A stretch of DNA of 64,000 nt from Kitasatospora indigofera (GTDB taxonomy: Bacteria; Actinomycetota; Actinomycetes; Streptomycetales; Streptomycetaceae). Location: NCBI RefSeq assembly GCF_014655955.1, contig NZ_BNBO01000013.1:1-64000 (forward strand). Reading direction: 5' to 3'. A program made the translations under genes and the position numbers. Positions 54,236-63,598 of this stretch are shown here, one piece after another (the stretch's first letter is position 1; each line of letters starts with the position of its first letter). Under the pieces are notes generated by a model that saw only the letters and a program-made list of their open reading frames with translations, was not told where the DNA came from and searched no databases.

Positions 54236-55345
54236 ATGCTCCGTCCGCTCCTGGTCGTCCCCCTGCTCGCCGCCGCGGTCTGCGGGGTCTGGCTGGCCCG
54301 CGGTGCCCTGCTGCGCTGGCGGGACCTGCGCTCGGCGCAGACCTACGAGCTGGCCGGCGACCAGCGGCCGGTCCTCCTCCGGGCGGCCGGGGCGGTGCTC
54401 TGCGCGGTCTGCGTCACGGCGCTGGCCGGGCCGGCGGCCGACGGTCTCCTCGGCGGCCGGGCCGACGGGCTCCCGCTGGAGGACGCCCGGGCCGCGACCG
54501 CGCCCAAACAGGCGGCCCCGCCGCCCGGCGAGGCCGACGGTGCGGCGACCCCGGTACCGGCGGTGGCCGCCCCCGCCCCCGTGGTCAGCCACTTCGAGAG
54601 CATCGGGCACCCGGCCGGCGGGGAGCTGCTGGAGTCCGCGGTGGCCGGCCGGGACGGGCACCCGCGCAAGGTGCGGGTCTGGGTCCCGGCCGAGTACGCC
54701 AAGGACCAGAACGCCCGGTTCCCGGTGATCGTCCTGCCCGCGGCCACCCCGAGGAAGACCGCCGACGCCGAGGTGCCGGACGTCTTCGACGGCATCGCCT
54801 CGGCCGTCCAGACCGGCCGCTCCCGCCCCTTCGTGGTGGTCGCCCCCGAGGCCCCCTCGGGCACCGAGCGCCCCTGTGACCTGGTCGCCGCCGCCCCGCA
54901 GGCCGTCTCCGACGACGCCGCGCTGCGGACGGCCGTGGCCGCCGCCTTCCGGACGGTCCCGGCCGGCCCGGCGGGCTGGGGCGTGCTCGGGGTCGAGGGC
55001 GGCGCGCCCTGCGCGGCGGCCGCCGGTCTCTCCCGCCCCGACCTGTACGGCGCCGCCGCGGCCGTCTCCGGCCGGTACGACACGGCCGCCCTGGTCAGGA
55101 CGGGCGCGGAGGCCGCGGCCGCCGACGCCCCGCACCTGCTGCTCGCCGCCGCCAAGGCCGACGCGCCCGGACTGGACGGCCTGCGCAAGCTCCAGGCGGC
55201 GCTGAAGGCCGGCACCGGCCAGGCGGCCCGGGCCGACGTCCGGACCTCGGAGATCGTGCAGGACTACACCCCCGCGCTGGAGCGGCTGCGGCTGGTCCGG
55301 GTCGCGGTGCAGTACCTTGCGGAGACGCTCGCCAAGCCGTCCTGA
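54236..55345 (+). CDS. Membrane-anchored esterase-like alpha/beta hydrolase
   Basis: ATG 54236 gives 369 residues: two N-terminal membrane helices (residues about 3-25 and 42-65), a Pro/Ala linker, then an extracytoplasmic alpha/beta domain (KVRVWVPAEYAK, FPVIVLPAATP). The expected nucleophile elbow reads GVLGVEGGAPCA, where G-V-E-G-G replaces G-x-S-x-G, so the Ser is missing at its usual place. It resembles the mycolyltransferase/esterase D group but may be non-catalytic. Located after holB; no signal for an operon. Confidence 0.78.
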   Translation: MLRPLLVVPLLAAAVCGVWLARGALLRWRDLRSAQTYELAGDQRPVLLRAAGAVLCAVCVTALAGPAADGLLGGRADGLPLEDARAATAPKQAAPPPGEADGAATPVPAVAAPAPVVSHFESIGHPAGGELLESAVAGRDGHPRKVRVWVPAEYAKDQNARFPVIVLPAATPRKTADAEVPDVFDGIASAVQTGRSRPFVVVAPEAPSGTERPCDLVAAAPQAVSDDAALRTAVAAAFRTVPAGPAGWGVLGVEGGAPCAAAAGLSRPDLYGAAAAVSGRYDTAALVRTGAEAAAADAPHLLLAAAKADAPGLDGLRKLQAALKAGTGQAARADVRTSEIVQDYTPALERLRLVRVAVQYLAETLAKPS

Positions 55346-55626
55346 GCCCGCCCGGCCGGGTGGCGGACTACCCTTGATCCACGACGCTCCGGCGATCGGG
55401 TCGCGGGCAGCGGTACCGGGCCCCGGGCGGCCCCGCGGACGCGGTGACCACGGTCGGGCGGCGTACGGCAGCCGTGTCGACAGCAGACAGCAGCACAACA
55501 GACGGCAGGGCGATCACGGCACCCGGGTACGCGAGTATTCGGGTGCCGTCCGTTCGTTCCGTCCGGGGGCCGGGCGCACCTGGGCGTCCGGCACACCGTG
55601 GCGCCCGGCCTGCCGGCATACAGCCA

Positions 55627-55656
55627 CCCGACACCCAGCCTCCCGACACCCAGCCT
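55627..55656. repeat. 15-bp tandem duplication
   Basis: CCCGACACCCAGCCT is repeated twice without a gap in the region upstream of the next gene. The rest of the gap 55346-55690 shows no gene. Confidence 0.8.
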
Positions 55657-55690
55657 CCCAGCACTTCAGCACCCGAGGGGAACCCCGCCG

Positions 55691-57343
55691 ATGCGCGCAG
55701 TCCGGCCGACCGGAGCACCGGTCGCAGCACCTGACCGATCGCGGTCGGCCGTCCGGCTGCGGGCCGTCGCCGTGGCGGGCGCGGTCACCGGACTGCTGCT
55801 GGGCGGCTGCTCCGCCCCGGGCGCCGACCCCGCCTCGCCGCCCTCCTCCGGGCCGGCGTCCGCACCACCCTCCTCGTCGGCCCGGCCCGTCGCCGGTGCG
55901 GCCCCGGCGACCCCGCTGGAGCCGCTGCCGGCCGGGATCCCGGCCGCCCTGGCCGGCTACTACGGGCAGAAGCTCAGCTGGCAGTCCTGCGACACGGGCT
56001 TCGAGTGCACCACGTTCAAGGTCCCGCTCGACTACGCGAACCCGGGGGGCGGCGACATCTCGCTGACCGCGGCCCGGCGTCCGTCGGACGGCAGCTCGAA
56101 GCGGATCGGCTCGCTGCTGCTCAACCCGGGCGGCCCCGGCGGTTCGGCGGTCGAGTACCTGGAGGCCGCGGCCGGCGGCTACGACACGGGGGTGCGCGGC
56201 GCGTACGACCTGGTCGGCCTCGACCCGCGCGGGGTCGGCCGCAGCAGCCCGGTCGGCTGCCTGAGCGGCGAGCGGATGGACGCCTACACCGCCGTCGACA
56301 TCACCCCGGACGACCAGGCGGAGACGGACGCCCTGGTGAAGTCCGACCAGGAGTTCGCCGACGCCTGCCGGCAGGCCTCCGGTGACCTGCTGGGCCACGT
56401 CAGCACCGTCGAGGCGGCCCGCGACATGGACGTCCTGCGGGCCCTGCTGGGCGACGACCAGTTGCACTACGTCGGCAAGTCGTACGGCACCTATCTCGGC
56501 GCGACGTACGCCGGGCTCTTCCCGGCCCGGGTCGGCCGGCTGGTGCTGGACGGCGCCATGGACCCCTCGCTCGACTCGGTGGCCGGCAACCGCACCCAGG
56601 CCGGCGGCTTCGAGACCGCCTGGGCCGCCTTCGCCAAGGACTGCGTCAAGCGGGACGGCTGCCCGGTCGGCACGACCGAGCAGCAGGCGGGCGAGCGGCT
56701 CGACGCGCTGTTCAAGTCGATCGACTCCCAGCCGCTGGCCACTAACTCGGACCGGCGCCTGACCGAGTCGCAGGCCACCACCGGAGTGATCGAGGCGATG
56801 TACGCCGAGTTCCTCTGGCCCGAACTGCGCAGCGCCCTCACCGACGCCCGGGCGGGGGACGGCACCGGGCTGCTGAAGCTCTCCGACTCGTACTACAACC
56901 GCGCCGACGACGGCTCCTACCCGAACCTGATGTTCGCCAACATGGCGGTCAACTGCCTGGACCTGCCGGCGGCCTTCGCCGCGCCGGCGGACGTCCAGCG
57001 GGCGGTGCCGGACTTCGAGCAGGCCTCCCCGCACTTCGGCCGCGACATGGCCTGGATGGCCCTGGCCTGCGGCTACTGGTCGGTCGCGGCCACCGGTGCG
57101 CCGCACACCGTGCGCGCGGCCGGCGCCGCCCCGATCGTGGTCGTCGGCACCGTCCGCGACCCGGCGACCCCGTACGCGTGGGCCCAGTCGCTGGCCGGCC
57201 AGCTGGAGTCCGGCCGGCTGATCACCTACGACGGCGACGGCCACACGGCCTACGGACGGCACAACGCCTGCGTGGACGGCGCCGTGAACCGCTACCTGCT
57301 GACCGGCCAGGCACCGGACAACGGGTTGAGCTGCGCCAAGTAA
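55691..57343 (+). CDS. Secreted S33-type (tripeptidyl-aminopeptidase-like) lipoprotein
   Basis: ATG 55691 follows GAGGGG. The 550-residue product has a lipoprotein signal (VTGLLLGGCSAPG), a Pro/Ser-rich spacer, and an alpha/beta hydrolase: oxyanion LLLNPGGPGGSAVEYL, DPRGVGRSSP, nucleophile VGKSYGTYLG, and the C-terminal TAP-like part with catalytic His in GHTAYGRHNAC. Such extracellular aminopeptidases (e.g. SlpD/Tap) release short peptides. It is the only protein in this stretch with a Cys-rich C-terminal region. Confidence 0.9.
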   Translation: MRAVRPTGAPVAAPDRSRSAVRLRAVAVAGAVTGLLLGGCSAPGADPASPPSSGPASAPPSSSARPVAGAAPATPLEPLPAGIPAALAGYYGQKLSWQSCDTGFECTTFKVPLDYANPGGGDISLTAARRPSDGSSKRIGSLLLNPGGPGGSAVEYLEAAAGGYDTGVRGAYDLVGLDPRGVGRSSPVGCLSGERMDAYTAVDITPDDQAETDALVKSDQEFADACRQASGDLLGHVSTVEAARDMDVLRALLGDDQLHYVGKSYGTYLGATYAGLFPARVGRLVLDGAMDPSLDSVAGNRTQAGGFETAWAAFAKDCVKRDGCPVGTTEQQAGERLDALFKSIDSQPLATNSDRRLTESQATTGVIEAMYAEFLWPELRSALTDARAGDGTGLLKLSDSYYNRADDGSYPNLMFANMAVNCLDLPAAFAAPADVQRAVPDFEQASPHFGRDMAWMALACGYWSVAATGAPHTVRAAGAAPIVVVGTVRDPATPYAWAQSLAGQLESGRLITYDGDGHTAYGRHNACVDGAVNRYLLTGQAPDNGLSCAK

Positions 57344-57445
57344 TTCGCACTTCAACAGTCCGCCCGCGACCAGGTACGATGACTCGCCTTTTCCGCGTCC
57401 GCCGCCACGGCGTCCGCTGTTCCACGCCTGCCGTAGGGAGCCCCC

Positions 57446-58108
57446 GTGCTCGGAGTCAACGACCTGGCGACGTACGTCCTCGGCGCCCTGGTCATCGTGC
57501 TGCTGCCCGGCCCGAACTCGCTGTACGTCCTGTCCGTCGCCGCCCGCAAGGGCGTCCGCACCGGCTACCGCGCCGCCCTCGGCGTGTTCGTCGGCGACTT
57601 CACCCTGATCAGCCTGACCTCGCTCGGCGCGGCCTCCCTGCTGAAGGCCAACCCGGCGGTCTTCCTGGTGGTGAAGTTCGGCGGCGCCGCCTACCTGCTC
57701 TGGATCGGCGTCGGCATGCTGCGCGCCGCCCGCCAGCTCTGGCGCGAGCACCGCGCCGGGGCCCTGAGCGAGCCGGACGGGGAGCCGGCGGCCGTCGCCG
57801 CCACCGAGGAGAACCCCTTCCGCCGGGCGCTGGTGATCAGCCTGCTCAACCCGAAGGCCATCCTGTTCCTGCTGTCCTTCTTCACCCAGTTCGTCGACCC
57901 CTCGTACGGACAGCCGGTGCTCTCCTTCGCCCTCCTCGGCGGGATCCTGCAGAGCTTCAGCCTGCTGTACCTCTCGGCGCTGATCTTCGCCGGCACCAGC
58001 CTGGCCGCCGCCTTCCGCCGCCGCAAGCGCCTCTCCGCCGGCCTGACCAGCGGCGTCGCCGTCCTCTTCGCCGGCTTCGCCGCCAAGCTCGCCGTCTCCT
58101 CCGCCTGA
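57446..58108 (+). CDS. LysE/LeuE-family amino acid exporter
   Basis: This 220-residue membrane protein has about six helices and the family motif LLPGPNSLYVLSVAARKG near the N-terminus, LLNPKAILFLLSFFTQFV in the middle (a Pro-Lys motif) and a final helix ending KLAVSSA. Close to leucine-exporter LeuE. A cytoplasmic loop (about 95-130) is acidic. GTG 57446 has a weak ribosome site (GGGAG). The likely substrate is a neutral amino acid. Confidence 0.88.
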   Translation: MLGVNDLATYVLGALVIVLLPGPNSLYVLSVAARKGVRTGYRAALGVFVGDFTLISLTSLGAASLLKANPAVFLVVKFGGAAYLLWIGVGMLRAARQLWREHRAGALSEPDGEPAAVAATEENPFRRALVISLLNPKAILFLLSFFTQFVDPSYGQPVLSFALLGGILQSFSLLYLSALIFAGTSLAAAFRRRKRLSAGLTSGVAVLFAGFAAKLAVSSA

Positions 58109-58185
58109 CACCCCCGCCGACCCCGGCCCGGGCGCGCTCGAACAGGGGCCCGGGGGGCCGGTACGGATCACCCCCCGAAACTGTG

Positions 58186-58191
58186 TAGACT
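58186..58191 (+). promoter_or_regulatory. -10 element (TAGACT) for the tRNA-Thr gene
   Basis: TAGACT lies 53 nt before the mature tRNA 5' end; a good -35 is not visible. Confidence 0.45.
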
Positions 58192-58244
58192 TGCCCGCGT
58201 TGCCGACGCAATGATTGCCCCCACGGGCAGCAGAGCCCGGCGGC

Positions 58245-58318
58245 GCCGCTTTAGCTCAGTTGGCCAGAGCAACGCACTCGTAATGCGTAGGTCTCGGGTT
58301 CGAATCCCGAAAGCGGCT
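58245..58318 (+). tRNA. tRNA-Thr (anticodon CGT)
   Basis: A 74-nt cloverleaf: acceptor stem GCCGCTT/AAGCGGC (58245-58251 with 58311-58317), anticodon stem ACGCA/TGCGT (58272-58276, 58284-58288), loop CTCGTAA with anticodon CGT at 58279-58281, and T-arm with GGTTCGAATCC. It decodes ACG. CCA is not encoded. Confidence 0.97.
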
Positions 58319-58323
58319 CTGCG

Positions 58324-58358
58324 AAACCCCAGGACTCACTCGCCGTGACCTGGGGTTT
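58324..58358. terminator. Intrinsic terminator after tRNA-Thr
   Basis: Perfect 10-bp arms AAACCCCAGG/CCTGGGGTTT enclose a 15-nt loop and are followed by a T-rich run on the plus strand (TTGTGTTT). Confidence 0.85.
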
Positions 58359-58479
58359 TGTGTTTCCCGGAACCGATCTGCCGCCTGCCCGCACGACGCA
58401 GCCCGCCCGCCCGCCGGGGCGGCGGGCGGGCGGTTGACGTCGCCTCGACGGGGCTGCCGCCCCGGCGGGCCCGACGCCG

Positions 58480-59361
58480 TCAGCTTTCCCCCGTCAGCGC
58501 CTCCGCGCGCAGGTCCTCCTCGGAGGCGCCGCGGCGCCAGTAGCCGGAGAAGGTGACGGTGCGGCGGTCGAGGCCGCGTTCGCCGACCAGGTGGCGGCGG
58601 AGGGTCTTGACGGTGCCGGACTCGCCGGCGATCCAGGCGTAGGGGGCGCCGTCGGGGAGGGTGGCGGCGCGGACGGCCTCGATCAGGGGGGACGGGGTGG
58701 TGGCGGTGTCGCGGACCAGCCAGGTGATGTCGGTCTCGGGGGAGACGTTCAGGTCCTGGATGTCCTCGGCGTGCGGGACCTCGATCCAGACCCGGGCCCG
58801 GAGGCCGGGTGGCAGGTGGTCGAGGATGCCGGCGGCGGCCGGGAGGGCGGTCTCGTCGGCGGCGATCAGCACCCAGTCGGTGCCGGCCGGCGGCCGGAAG
58901 CAGACGCTGCGGTTGTCCTGGACGGCCGGGCCGAGCAGGATCACCCGGTCGCCGGGCCGGGCGGCCGCCGCCCAGGCCGAGGCCGGGCCGGCGGGGGCGG
59001 CGGAGCGGGTGGACGAGGAGGGCGCGACGCCGTGCAGGGCGAAGTCGACGTCCACCTCGTCCGGGTCGCGGCGCTGCGCGCGGACGGTGTAGGAGCGCAT
59101 CACGGCCCGGACGTCCTCGGGCAGGGCCCGCCAGGCGGCGAACCAGCCCTCGCCCTCCTCGGTCGGGAGCACCGGGGCGGCCTGGCCGGGGTGCGGGAGG
59201 AAGAGCGAGAAGCTCTGGTCCCGGCCGCCGGAGGCGAAGCGGGCCAACTGCCCGCCGCCGAAGGTGATCCGGAGCATGGTGGGGCCGAGGCGCTCGGTCC
59301 GGACGACCTGGGCCTCGAAGAAGTCGTACTGCGCCGCGAGGTTCTCGGATCCGCCGCTCAT
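58480..59361 (-). CDS. Siderophore-interacting protein (ferric-siderophore reductase, ViuB/SIP family)
   Basis: This 293-residue flavoprotein has an FAD-binding barrel with RSYTVRAQR (R-x-Y-T/S motif, residues about 90-98) and a C-terminal NAD(P)H domain ending AWIAGESGTVKTLRRHL and FSGYWRRG, as in SIP/YqjH reductases that release iron from ferric siderophores in the cytoplasm. It follows the receptor gene by 4 bp on the same strand, so the two form an operon, presumably under the iron box at 60459. Confidence 0.92.
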   Translation of the reverse strand: MSGGSENLAAQYDFFEAQVVRTERLGPTMLRITFGGGQLARFASGGRDQSFSLFLPHPGQAAPVLPTEEGEGWFAAWRALPEDVRAVMRSYTVRAQRRDPDEVDVDFALHGVAPSSSTRSAAPAGPASAWAAAARPGDRVILLGPAVQDNRSVCFRPPAGTDWVLIAADETALPAAAGILDHLPPGLRARVWIEVPHAEDIQDLNVSPETDITWLVRDTATTPSPLIEAVRAATLPDGAPYAWIAGESGTVKTLRRHLVGERGLDRRTVTFSGYWRRGASEEDLRAEALTGES

Positions 59362-59365
59362 CGGG

Positions 59366-60409
59366 TCAGCTCAGCTTCTTGGCGTTCTGGATGGCCTTGG
59401 CGAGGTTCTCCAGCAGCGGCGCGGCGCCGGCGTAGGAGAAGCGCGGGACGGCGTCCCACGGGGTGACCTGGCCGGCCTTGACCGCGGGGAGCCGGCCCCA
59501 GGCGGGCTTGGCGGCGAGGTCCTTGGGCTGCAGGGCGGTGCTGCGGTTGTCGAGCAGGATCAGGTCGGCGGGGAAGGTGCCGGCGTTCTCCCAGCTGAGG
59601 CTCTCGAAGTAGTCGCCGCCCTCCAGCTTGGTCGGCTGGACGAAGTCGACGCCGAGTTCGGCGAAGTACATCAGGTCGGTGCTGACCTTCGGGTTGGAGA
59701 CGTAGAAGAGGTCGGGGCTGCCGGAGGCGGCCATCACCTTGATGCCGCCGGCGGCCTTGGCGGCCTTGGCGACCTGGCGGAGGTTCTCGGCGGCGGCCTC
59801 GAAGCGGGCCTTGGCGTCGGTGACCTTCTTGGCCGTCAGGTCGGCGCCGAGGGACCCGGCCAGCTTGGCGTAGTGCTCGATCGGCTGGGTCATCGGCACC
59901 CGCGCGGTGGTGACGACCGCGGTGGGGGCGAGCTGCAGGATCTTGTCCTTGCTCTCGTCCGGCACGTACCAGAAGGCGTCGGGGTCGTACATGTGGGTGA
60001 CGAGCAGTTCGGGGCGCAGGGCCGCGTACTTCTCGATGCTGAACTCGCCCCAGACGTTGCCGAGGATCTCCACCTTGTCGATCGCGAGGTCGCCGGCCTG
60101 CGGGTCGGCCTTGCCGTCGGCGGTCTTCGTCTCGCCGAAGACGCCGACGATCTGCCGGTCGAGGCCGAAGTCGACCAGGGCCGCCGCGGCGCCGGTGAAG
60201 GCGACCACCCGGGACGGGACGGCCTTGGCGGTGAGTTCCTTCCTGCGGTCGTCGGTGAAGCTCCACGGGCCGCCGGCCTTCGCCCCCGCGCCGGTGTCCG
60301 AGCCACTGCCGCCGCTCCCGCAGGCGGTCAGCAGGGCGCCGAGGCCGGCGGCGCCACCGGCGGCGAGCAGGCCACGCCGGGACAGGGGGGTGGTGCGGGA
60401 AAACGGCAT
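59366..60409 (-). CDS. Siderophore-binding lipoprotein (Tat-exported)
   Basis: This 347-residue FecB/FhuD-type receptor has a twin-arginine signal (LSRRGLLAAGG) with lipobox LLTAC, so it is exported folded and lipid-anchored. Ligand-binding-domain motifs include RVVAFTGAAAALVDFGL, LVTHMYDPDAFWYVPD and VSTDLMYFAELGVDFVQP. It captures a ferric siderophore for the divergent FecCD permeases and is transcribed with the SIP gene. No siderophore biosynthetic genes are in the window, so the substrate is unknown and could be a xenosiderophore. Confidence 0.92.
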   Translation of the reverse strand: MPFSRTTPLSRRGLLAAGGAAGLGALLTACGSGGSGSDTGAGAKAGGPWSFTDDRRKELTAKAVPSRVVAFTGAAAALVDFGLDRQIVGVFGETKTADGKADPQAGDLAIDKVEILGNVWGEFSIEKYAALRPELLVTHMYDPDAFWYVPDESKDKILQLAPTAVVTTARVPMTQPIEHYAKLAGSLGADLTAKKVTDAKARFEAAAENLRQVAKAAKAAGGIKVMAASGSPDLFYVSNPKVSTDLMYFAELGVDFVQPTKLEGGDYFESLSWENAGTFPADLILLDNRSTALQPKDLAAKPAWGRLPAVKAGQVTPWDAVPRFSYAGAAPLLENLAKAIQNAKKLS

Positions 60410-60458
60410 GGCGGGGTCTCTCTCGCAGTCGGGCAGGGCAGGGAAGCCTCAGAGGAAT

Positions 60459-60477
60459 GTAGGTTAACCTAACCTAA
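60459..60477. promoter_or_regulatory. Iron box (DmdR1/DtxR-type)
   Basis: The minus strand reads TTAGGTTAGGTTAACCTAC, which agrees with the iron-box consensus TTAGGTTAGGCTCACCTAA at 16 of 19 positions. It lies between the divergent receptor and permease operons (50 and 54 bp from their starts), so it can repress both when iron is sufficient. Confidence 0.88.
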
Positions 60478-60530
60478 GTCTTTGTACAGAGGGGGCCCGC
60501 CCGGAGCTCCCGCCAGCCCCGGAGCCCACT

Positions 60531-61607
60531 GTGTCCGTCACCAACTCACCCCCGTTGCAAGGGGGTTCGGCATCACTGCGGCCTTCCTCGGGGCTGCTGG
60601 GCGGCGCCCGGCCGGGTGGACGCCACGGCCTCCGTGCCGCCGGACTGGCCGGCTCCGTCCTGGTGCTGCTGCTCGTGCTGGCCCTGAGCATCGGCGTCGG
60701 GGCCAGGCAGCTCCCGCCCGGAGAGGTCTGGCAGGGCCTGGTCGACAGCCACTCCGAGGCCTGGACGGTGGTGCACCGGATGCGGCTGCCGCGCACCCTG
60801 CTCGGGCTGCTGGCCGGTGCGGCCCTCGGGCTGGCCGGCGCCGTGATGCAGGCCCTGACCCGCAATCCGCTGGCCGACCCCGGTCTGCTGGGCATCAACG
60901 CGGGCGCCTCGGCGGCGGTGGTCACCGCGGCCTCGCTGTTCGGGGTCGCCACCTTCGACGGCTACGTCTGGTTCGCGCTGGCCGGCACCGCGGTGGTCGC
61001 CGTCCTGGTCTACGCGGTCGGCGGCGGGCGCGGGGCGACCCCCGCCCGGCTGGCCCTCGCCGGGGCCGCGCTCAACGCCACGCTCTACTCGTACGTCAGC
61101 GCGACCATGCTGCTGGACACCGCCTCGCTGGACCGGATGCGGTTCTGGACCGTCGGCTCGCTGGCCAGTGCCGAGCCCTCGACGGTGCTCAAGGTGCTGC
61201 CGTTCGTCTCGGCGGGCCTGCTGCTCGCCCTCGGGCTCGCCCGGCCACTGAACGCGATGGCCCTCGGCGACGACTCGGCCCGTGCCCTGGGCGCCCGCCC
61301 CGGCCTCGTCCGCGCCGGCGCCATCCTGGCGGTGACCCTGCTCTGCGGGGCCGCCACCGCCGCCTGCGGCCCGATCGTCTTCGTCGGCCTGATGGTGCCC
61401 CACCTCGTCCGTTCCCTGACCGGGCCGGACCTGCGCTGGCTGTTCCCGTTCTGCGCGGTGCTCGCGCCCGTCCTGCTGCTCGGCGCCGATGTGCTCGGCC
61501 GGGTGCTGGGCCGGCCCGGAGAACTCCAGGTGGGGATCGTCACGGCGGTGCTCGGCGGCCCGTTCTTCCTCTACTTCGCCCGGCGCGGAAAGGGGGCCCG
61601 CGCATGA
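60531..61607 (+). CDS. FecCD-family siderophore permease (subunit 1)
   Basis: This 358-residue permease has about nine to ten helices, with family motifs RLPRTLLGLLAGAALGLAGAVMQALTRNPLADPGLLGI (in short RLPRTL, RNPLADPGLLGI) and GPIVFVGLMVPHLVR. It forms the membrane channel together with the next gene. GTG 60531 has GGAG about 7 nt before it. The ATGA overlap at 61604 couples it to subunit 2. Expression is likely iron-repressed by the adjacent iron box. Confidence 0.92.
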   Translation: MSVTNSPPLQGGSASLRPSSGLLGGARPGGRHGLRAAGLAGSVLVLLLVLALSIGVGARQLPPGEVWQGLVDSHSEAWTVVHRMRLPRTLLGLLAGAALGLAGAVMQALTRNPLADPGLLGINAGASAAVVTAASLFGVATFDGYVWFALAGTAVVAVLVYAVGGGRGATPARLALAGAALNATLYSYVSATMLLDTASLDRMRFWTVGSLASAEPSTVLKVLPFVSAGLLLALGLARPLNAMALGDDSARALGARPGLVRAGAILAVTLLCGAATAACGPIVFVGLMVPHLVRSLTGPDLRWLFPFCAVLAPVLLLGADVLGRVLGRPGELQVGIVTAVLGGPFFLYFARRGKGARA

Positions 61608-62632
61608 GGGCGCTGCGGTCGGCCGGCGGGCGCTCCGTCCTCCTGCGGCCCCGGGCCGTCGCGGTCGGGGCGGCCTGCGCGCTGCTGGCGCTGGTGGTCG
61701 GCGTGCTCGCGCTGGGCAGCGGCGACTACCCGATCGCCCCGGCCGACGTGCTGCGCACCCTCACCGGCGGCGGCTCGCCCGCCGAGGACTTCATCGTCAA
61801 CCAGTTGCGGCTGCCCCGGGTGGTCACCGCCCTGCTGGTGGGGGCTGCGCTGGCGCTGTCGGGCGCGCTCTTCCAGTCGCTGGTCCGCAACCCGCTGGGC
61901 AGCCCGGACATCCTCGGGTTCACCCAGGGCGCGGCGACCGGCGCGCTGGTGGTCGTGGTGGCCGGCGGCAGCAGTCTGGCGCTGGCCGGTGGCGCGGTGG
62001 CCGGCGGCCTGCTCACCGGTGTGCTGATCTACGCCCTGGCCTGGCGCGGCGGGGTGCACGGGCACCGGCTGGTGCTGGTCGGCATCGGCACCGCCGCCAT
62101 CCTCACCGGCGTCAACGGCTACCTGCTGACCCGGGCCCAGCTGATGGACGCGGCCCGGGCGGTGCTCTGGCTCACCGGCAGCCTGGACGGGCGCGGCTGG
62201 CAGGACGCCTGGCCGCTGCTGGCCGCGACGGCGGTGCTGGTCCCGGTGGTGCTGCTGGGCTGCGGCCGCGCCCTGCGGATGATCGAGATGGGTGACGACG
62301 CGGCGAGCGGCCTGGGCATCCGGGTCGAACCGGTGCGCCTGACGCTGCTGGCCTCGGCCGTCCTGCTCGCCTCGCTGGCGGCGGCCGCCGCCGGCCCGGT
62401 CTCGTTCGTGGCGCTCACCGCGCCCCAGCTGACCAGGCGGCTGACCCGCGCACCCGGGCCGAACCTGCTCCCCTCGATGTGCACCGGCGCGGCCCTGCTG
62501 GTCACCGCGGACTGGGCGGCCCAGCGGCTGTTCACCGGCCACCAGCTGCCGGTCGGCGTGGTGACGGGCGTGCTCGGCGGGGGCTACCTGGTCTGGCTGC
62601 TCGCCACCGAGCGCCGGGCGGGCCGGCTGTGA
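61604..62632 (+). CDS. FecCD-family siderophore permease (subunit 2)
   Basis: This 342-residue paralogue has [23 protein letters not shown] (in short [20 protein letters not shown]) and a C-terminal [18 protein letters not shown]. It is translationally coupled to subunit 1 by ATGA, and its end carries a 15-bp tandem repeat. It pairs with subunit 1 as a heterodimeric permease. Confidence 0.92.
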   Translation: MRALRSAGGRSVLLRPRAVAVGAACALLALVVGVLALGSGDYPIAPADVLRTLTGGGSPAEDFIVNQLRLPRVVTALLVGAALALSGALFQSLVRNPLGSPDILGFTQGAATGALVVVVAGGSSLALAGGAVAGGLLTGVLIYALAWRGGVHGHRLVLVGIGTAAILTGVNGYLLTRAQLMDAARAVLWLTGSLDGRGWQDAWPLLAATAVLVPVVLLGCGRALRMIEMGDDAASGLGIRVEPVRLTLLASAVLLASLAAAAAGPVSFVALTAPQLTRRLTRAPGPNLLPSMCTGAALLVTADWAAQRLFTGHQLPVGVVTGVLGGGYLVWLLATERRAGRL

Positions 62633-62655
62633 ACGGGCCGGCTGTGAACGGGCCG
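62626..62655. repeat. 15-bp tandem repeat at the permease/ATPase junction
   Basis: Two perfect copies of a 15-bp unit (GCTGTGAACGGGCCG) overlap the permease stop. They contain two GTG codons in frame with the ATPase, which could act as alternative coupled starts (GTG 62629 and 62644). Confidence 0.8.
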
Positions 62656-62760
62656 GCCGCGAGCGGGCCGTCGCCCCAGGACCTGCCGGGGGACGCCCCG
62701 TACCCGGCCACCGCAGGCGAGGGGCACCGCCCCGCCCGCCGGACGAACGGAGAACCCACC

Positions 62761-63579
62761 ATGGCACCGGACGCCCCACGGCTGAGCGGTACCGCGCTCA
62801 CCCTCGCGTACGAGCGGCGGACCATCGCCGAGAACCTCACGGTGGCGATCCCCGACCGGTCCTTCACCGTCATCGTCGGGCCGAACGCCTGCGGCAAGTC
62901 CACCCTGCTGCGGGCCCTCTCGCGGACCCTCAAGCCGGCCGCCGGCGCCGTCCTGCTGGACGGTCAGGACATCACCGGCCTGCCCGCCAGGAAGGTGGCC
63001 CGGACGCTCGGCCTGCTGCCGCAGTCCTCGGTCGCCCCGGACGGCATCAGCGTGGCCGAGCTGGTCGCGCGCGGGCGCTACCCGCACCAGGGCCTGCTGC
63101 GGCAGTGGTCCGCGCGGGACGAGACGGTGGTCGAGGAGTCGATGGCGGCGACCGGCGTCGGGGACCTGGCCGACCGGACGGTGGACGAGCTCTCCGGCGG
63201 CCAGCGCCAGCGGGTCTGGATCGCGATGGCGCTCGCCCAGGAGACCCCGCTGCTGCTGCTGGACGAGCCGACCACCTACCTGGACATCGCCCACCAGATC
63301 GAGATCCTCGACCTGTGCGCGCGGCTGCACGAGGAGCAGGGCCGGACGCTGGTCGCCGTCCTGCACGACCTGAACCACGCGGCCCGCTACGCGACCCATC
63401 TGATCGCGATGCGCGAGGGCCGGGTGGTGGCGTCGGGGGCGCCGGCGGAGGTGGTCACCGCCGAGCTGGTGCACGAGGTCTTCGGGCTGCCCTGCCGGGT
63501 GATCGACGATCCGGAGACCGGTACGCCGCTGGTGATCCCGGCGGCCCGCCGGCGGGCCGGGCAGGCCGCCGGGGCCTGA
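62761..63579 (+). CDS. Siderophore ABC transporter ATP-binding protein (FepC type)
   Basis: ATG 62761 (GGAGA upstream) gives 272 residues with Walker [15 protein letters not shown] (residues about 40-53), Q-loop LLPQSS, signature [17 protein letters not shown], Walker [13 protein letters not shown] and the H-loop [10 protein letters not shown]. It powers import of the ferric siderophore through the FecCD pair. An in-frame extension to GTG 62629 is possible but poorly conserved. Confidence 0.94.
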   Translation: MAPDAPRLSGTALTLAYERRTIAENLTVAIPDRSFTVIVGPNACGKSTLLRALSRTLKPAAGAVLLDGQDITGLPARKVARTLGLLPQSSVAPDGISVAELVARGRYPHQGLLRQWSARDETVVEESMAATGVGDLADRTVDELSGGQRQRVWIAMALAQETPLLLLDEPTTYLDIAHQIEILDLCARLHEEQGRTLVAVLHDLNHAARYATHLIAMREGRVVASGAPAEVVTAELVHEVFGLPCRVIDDPETGTPLVIPAARRRAGQAAGA

Positions 63580-63598
63580 GCCCCGACGGCCCCGGACC

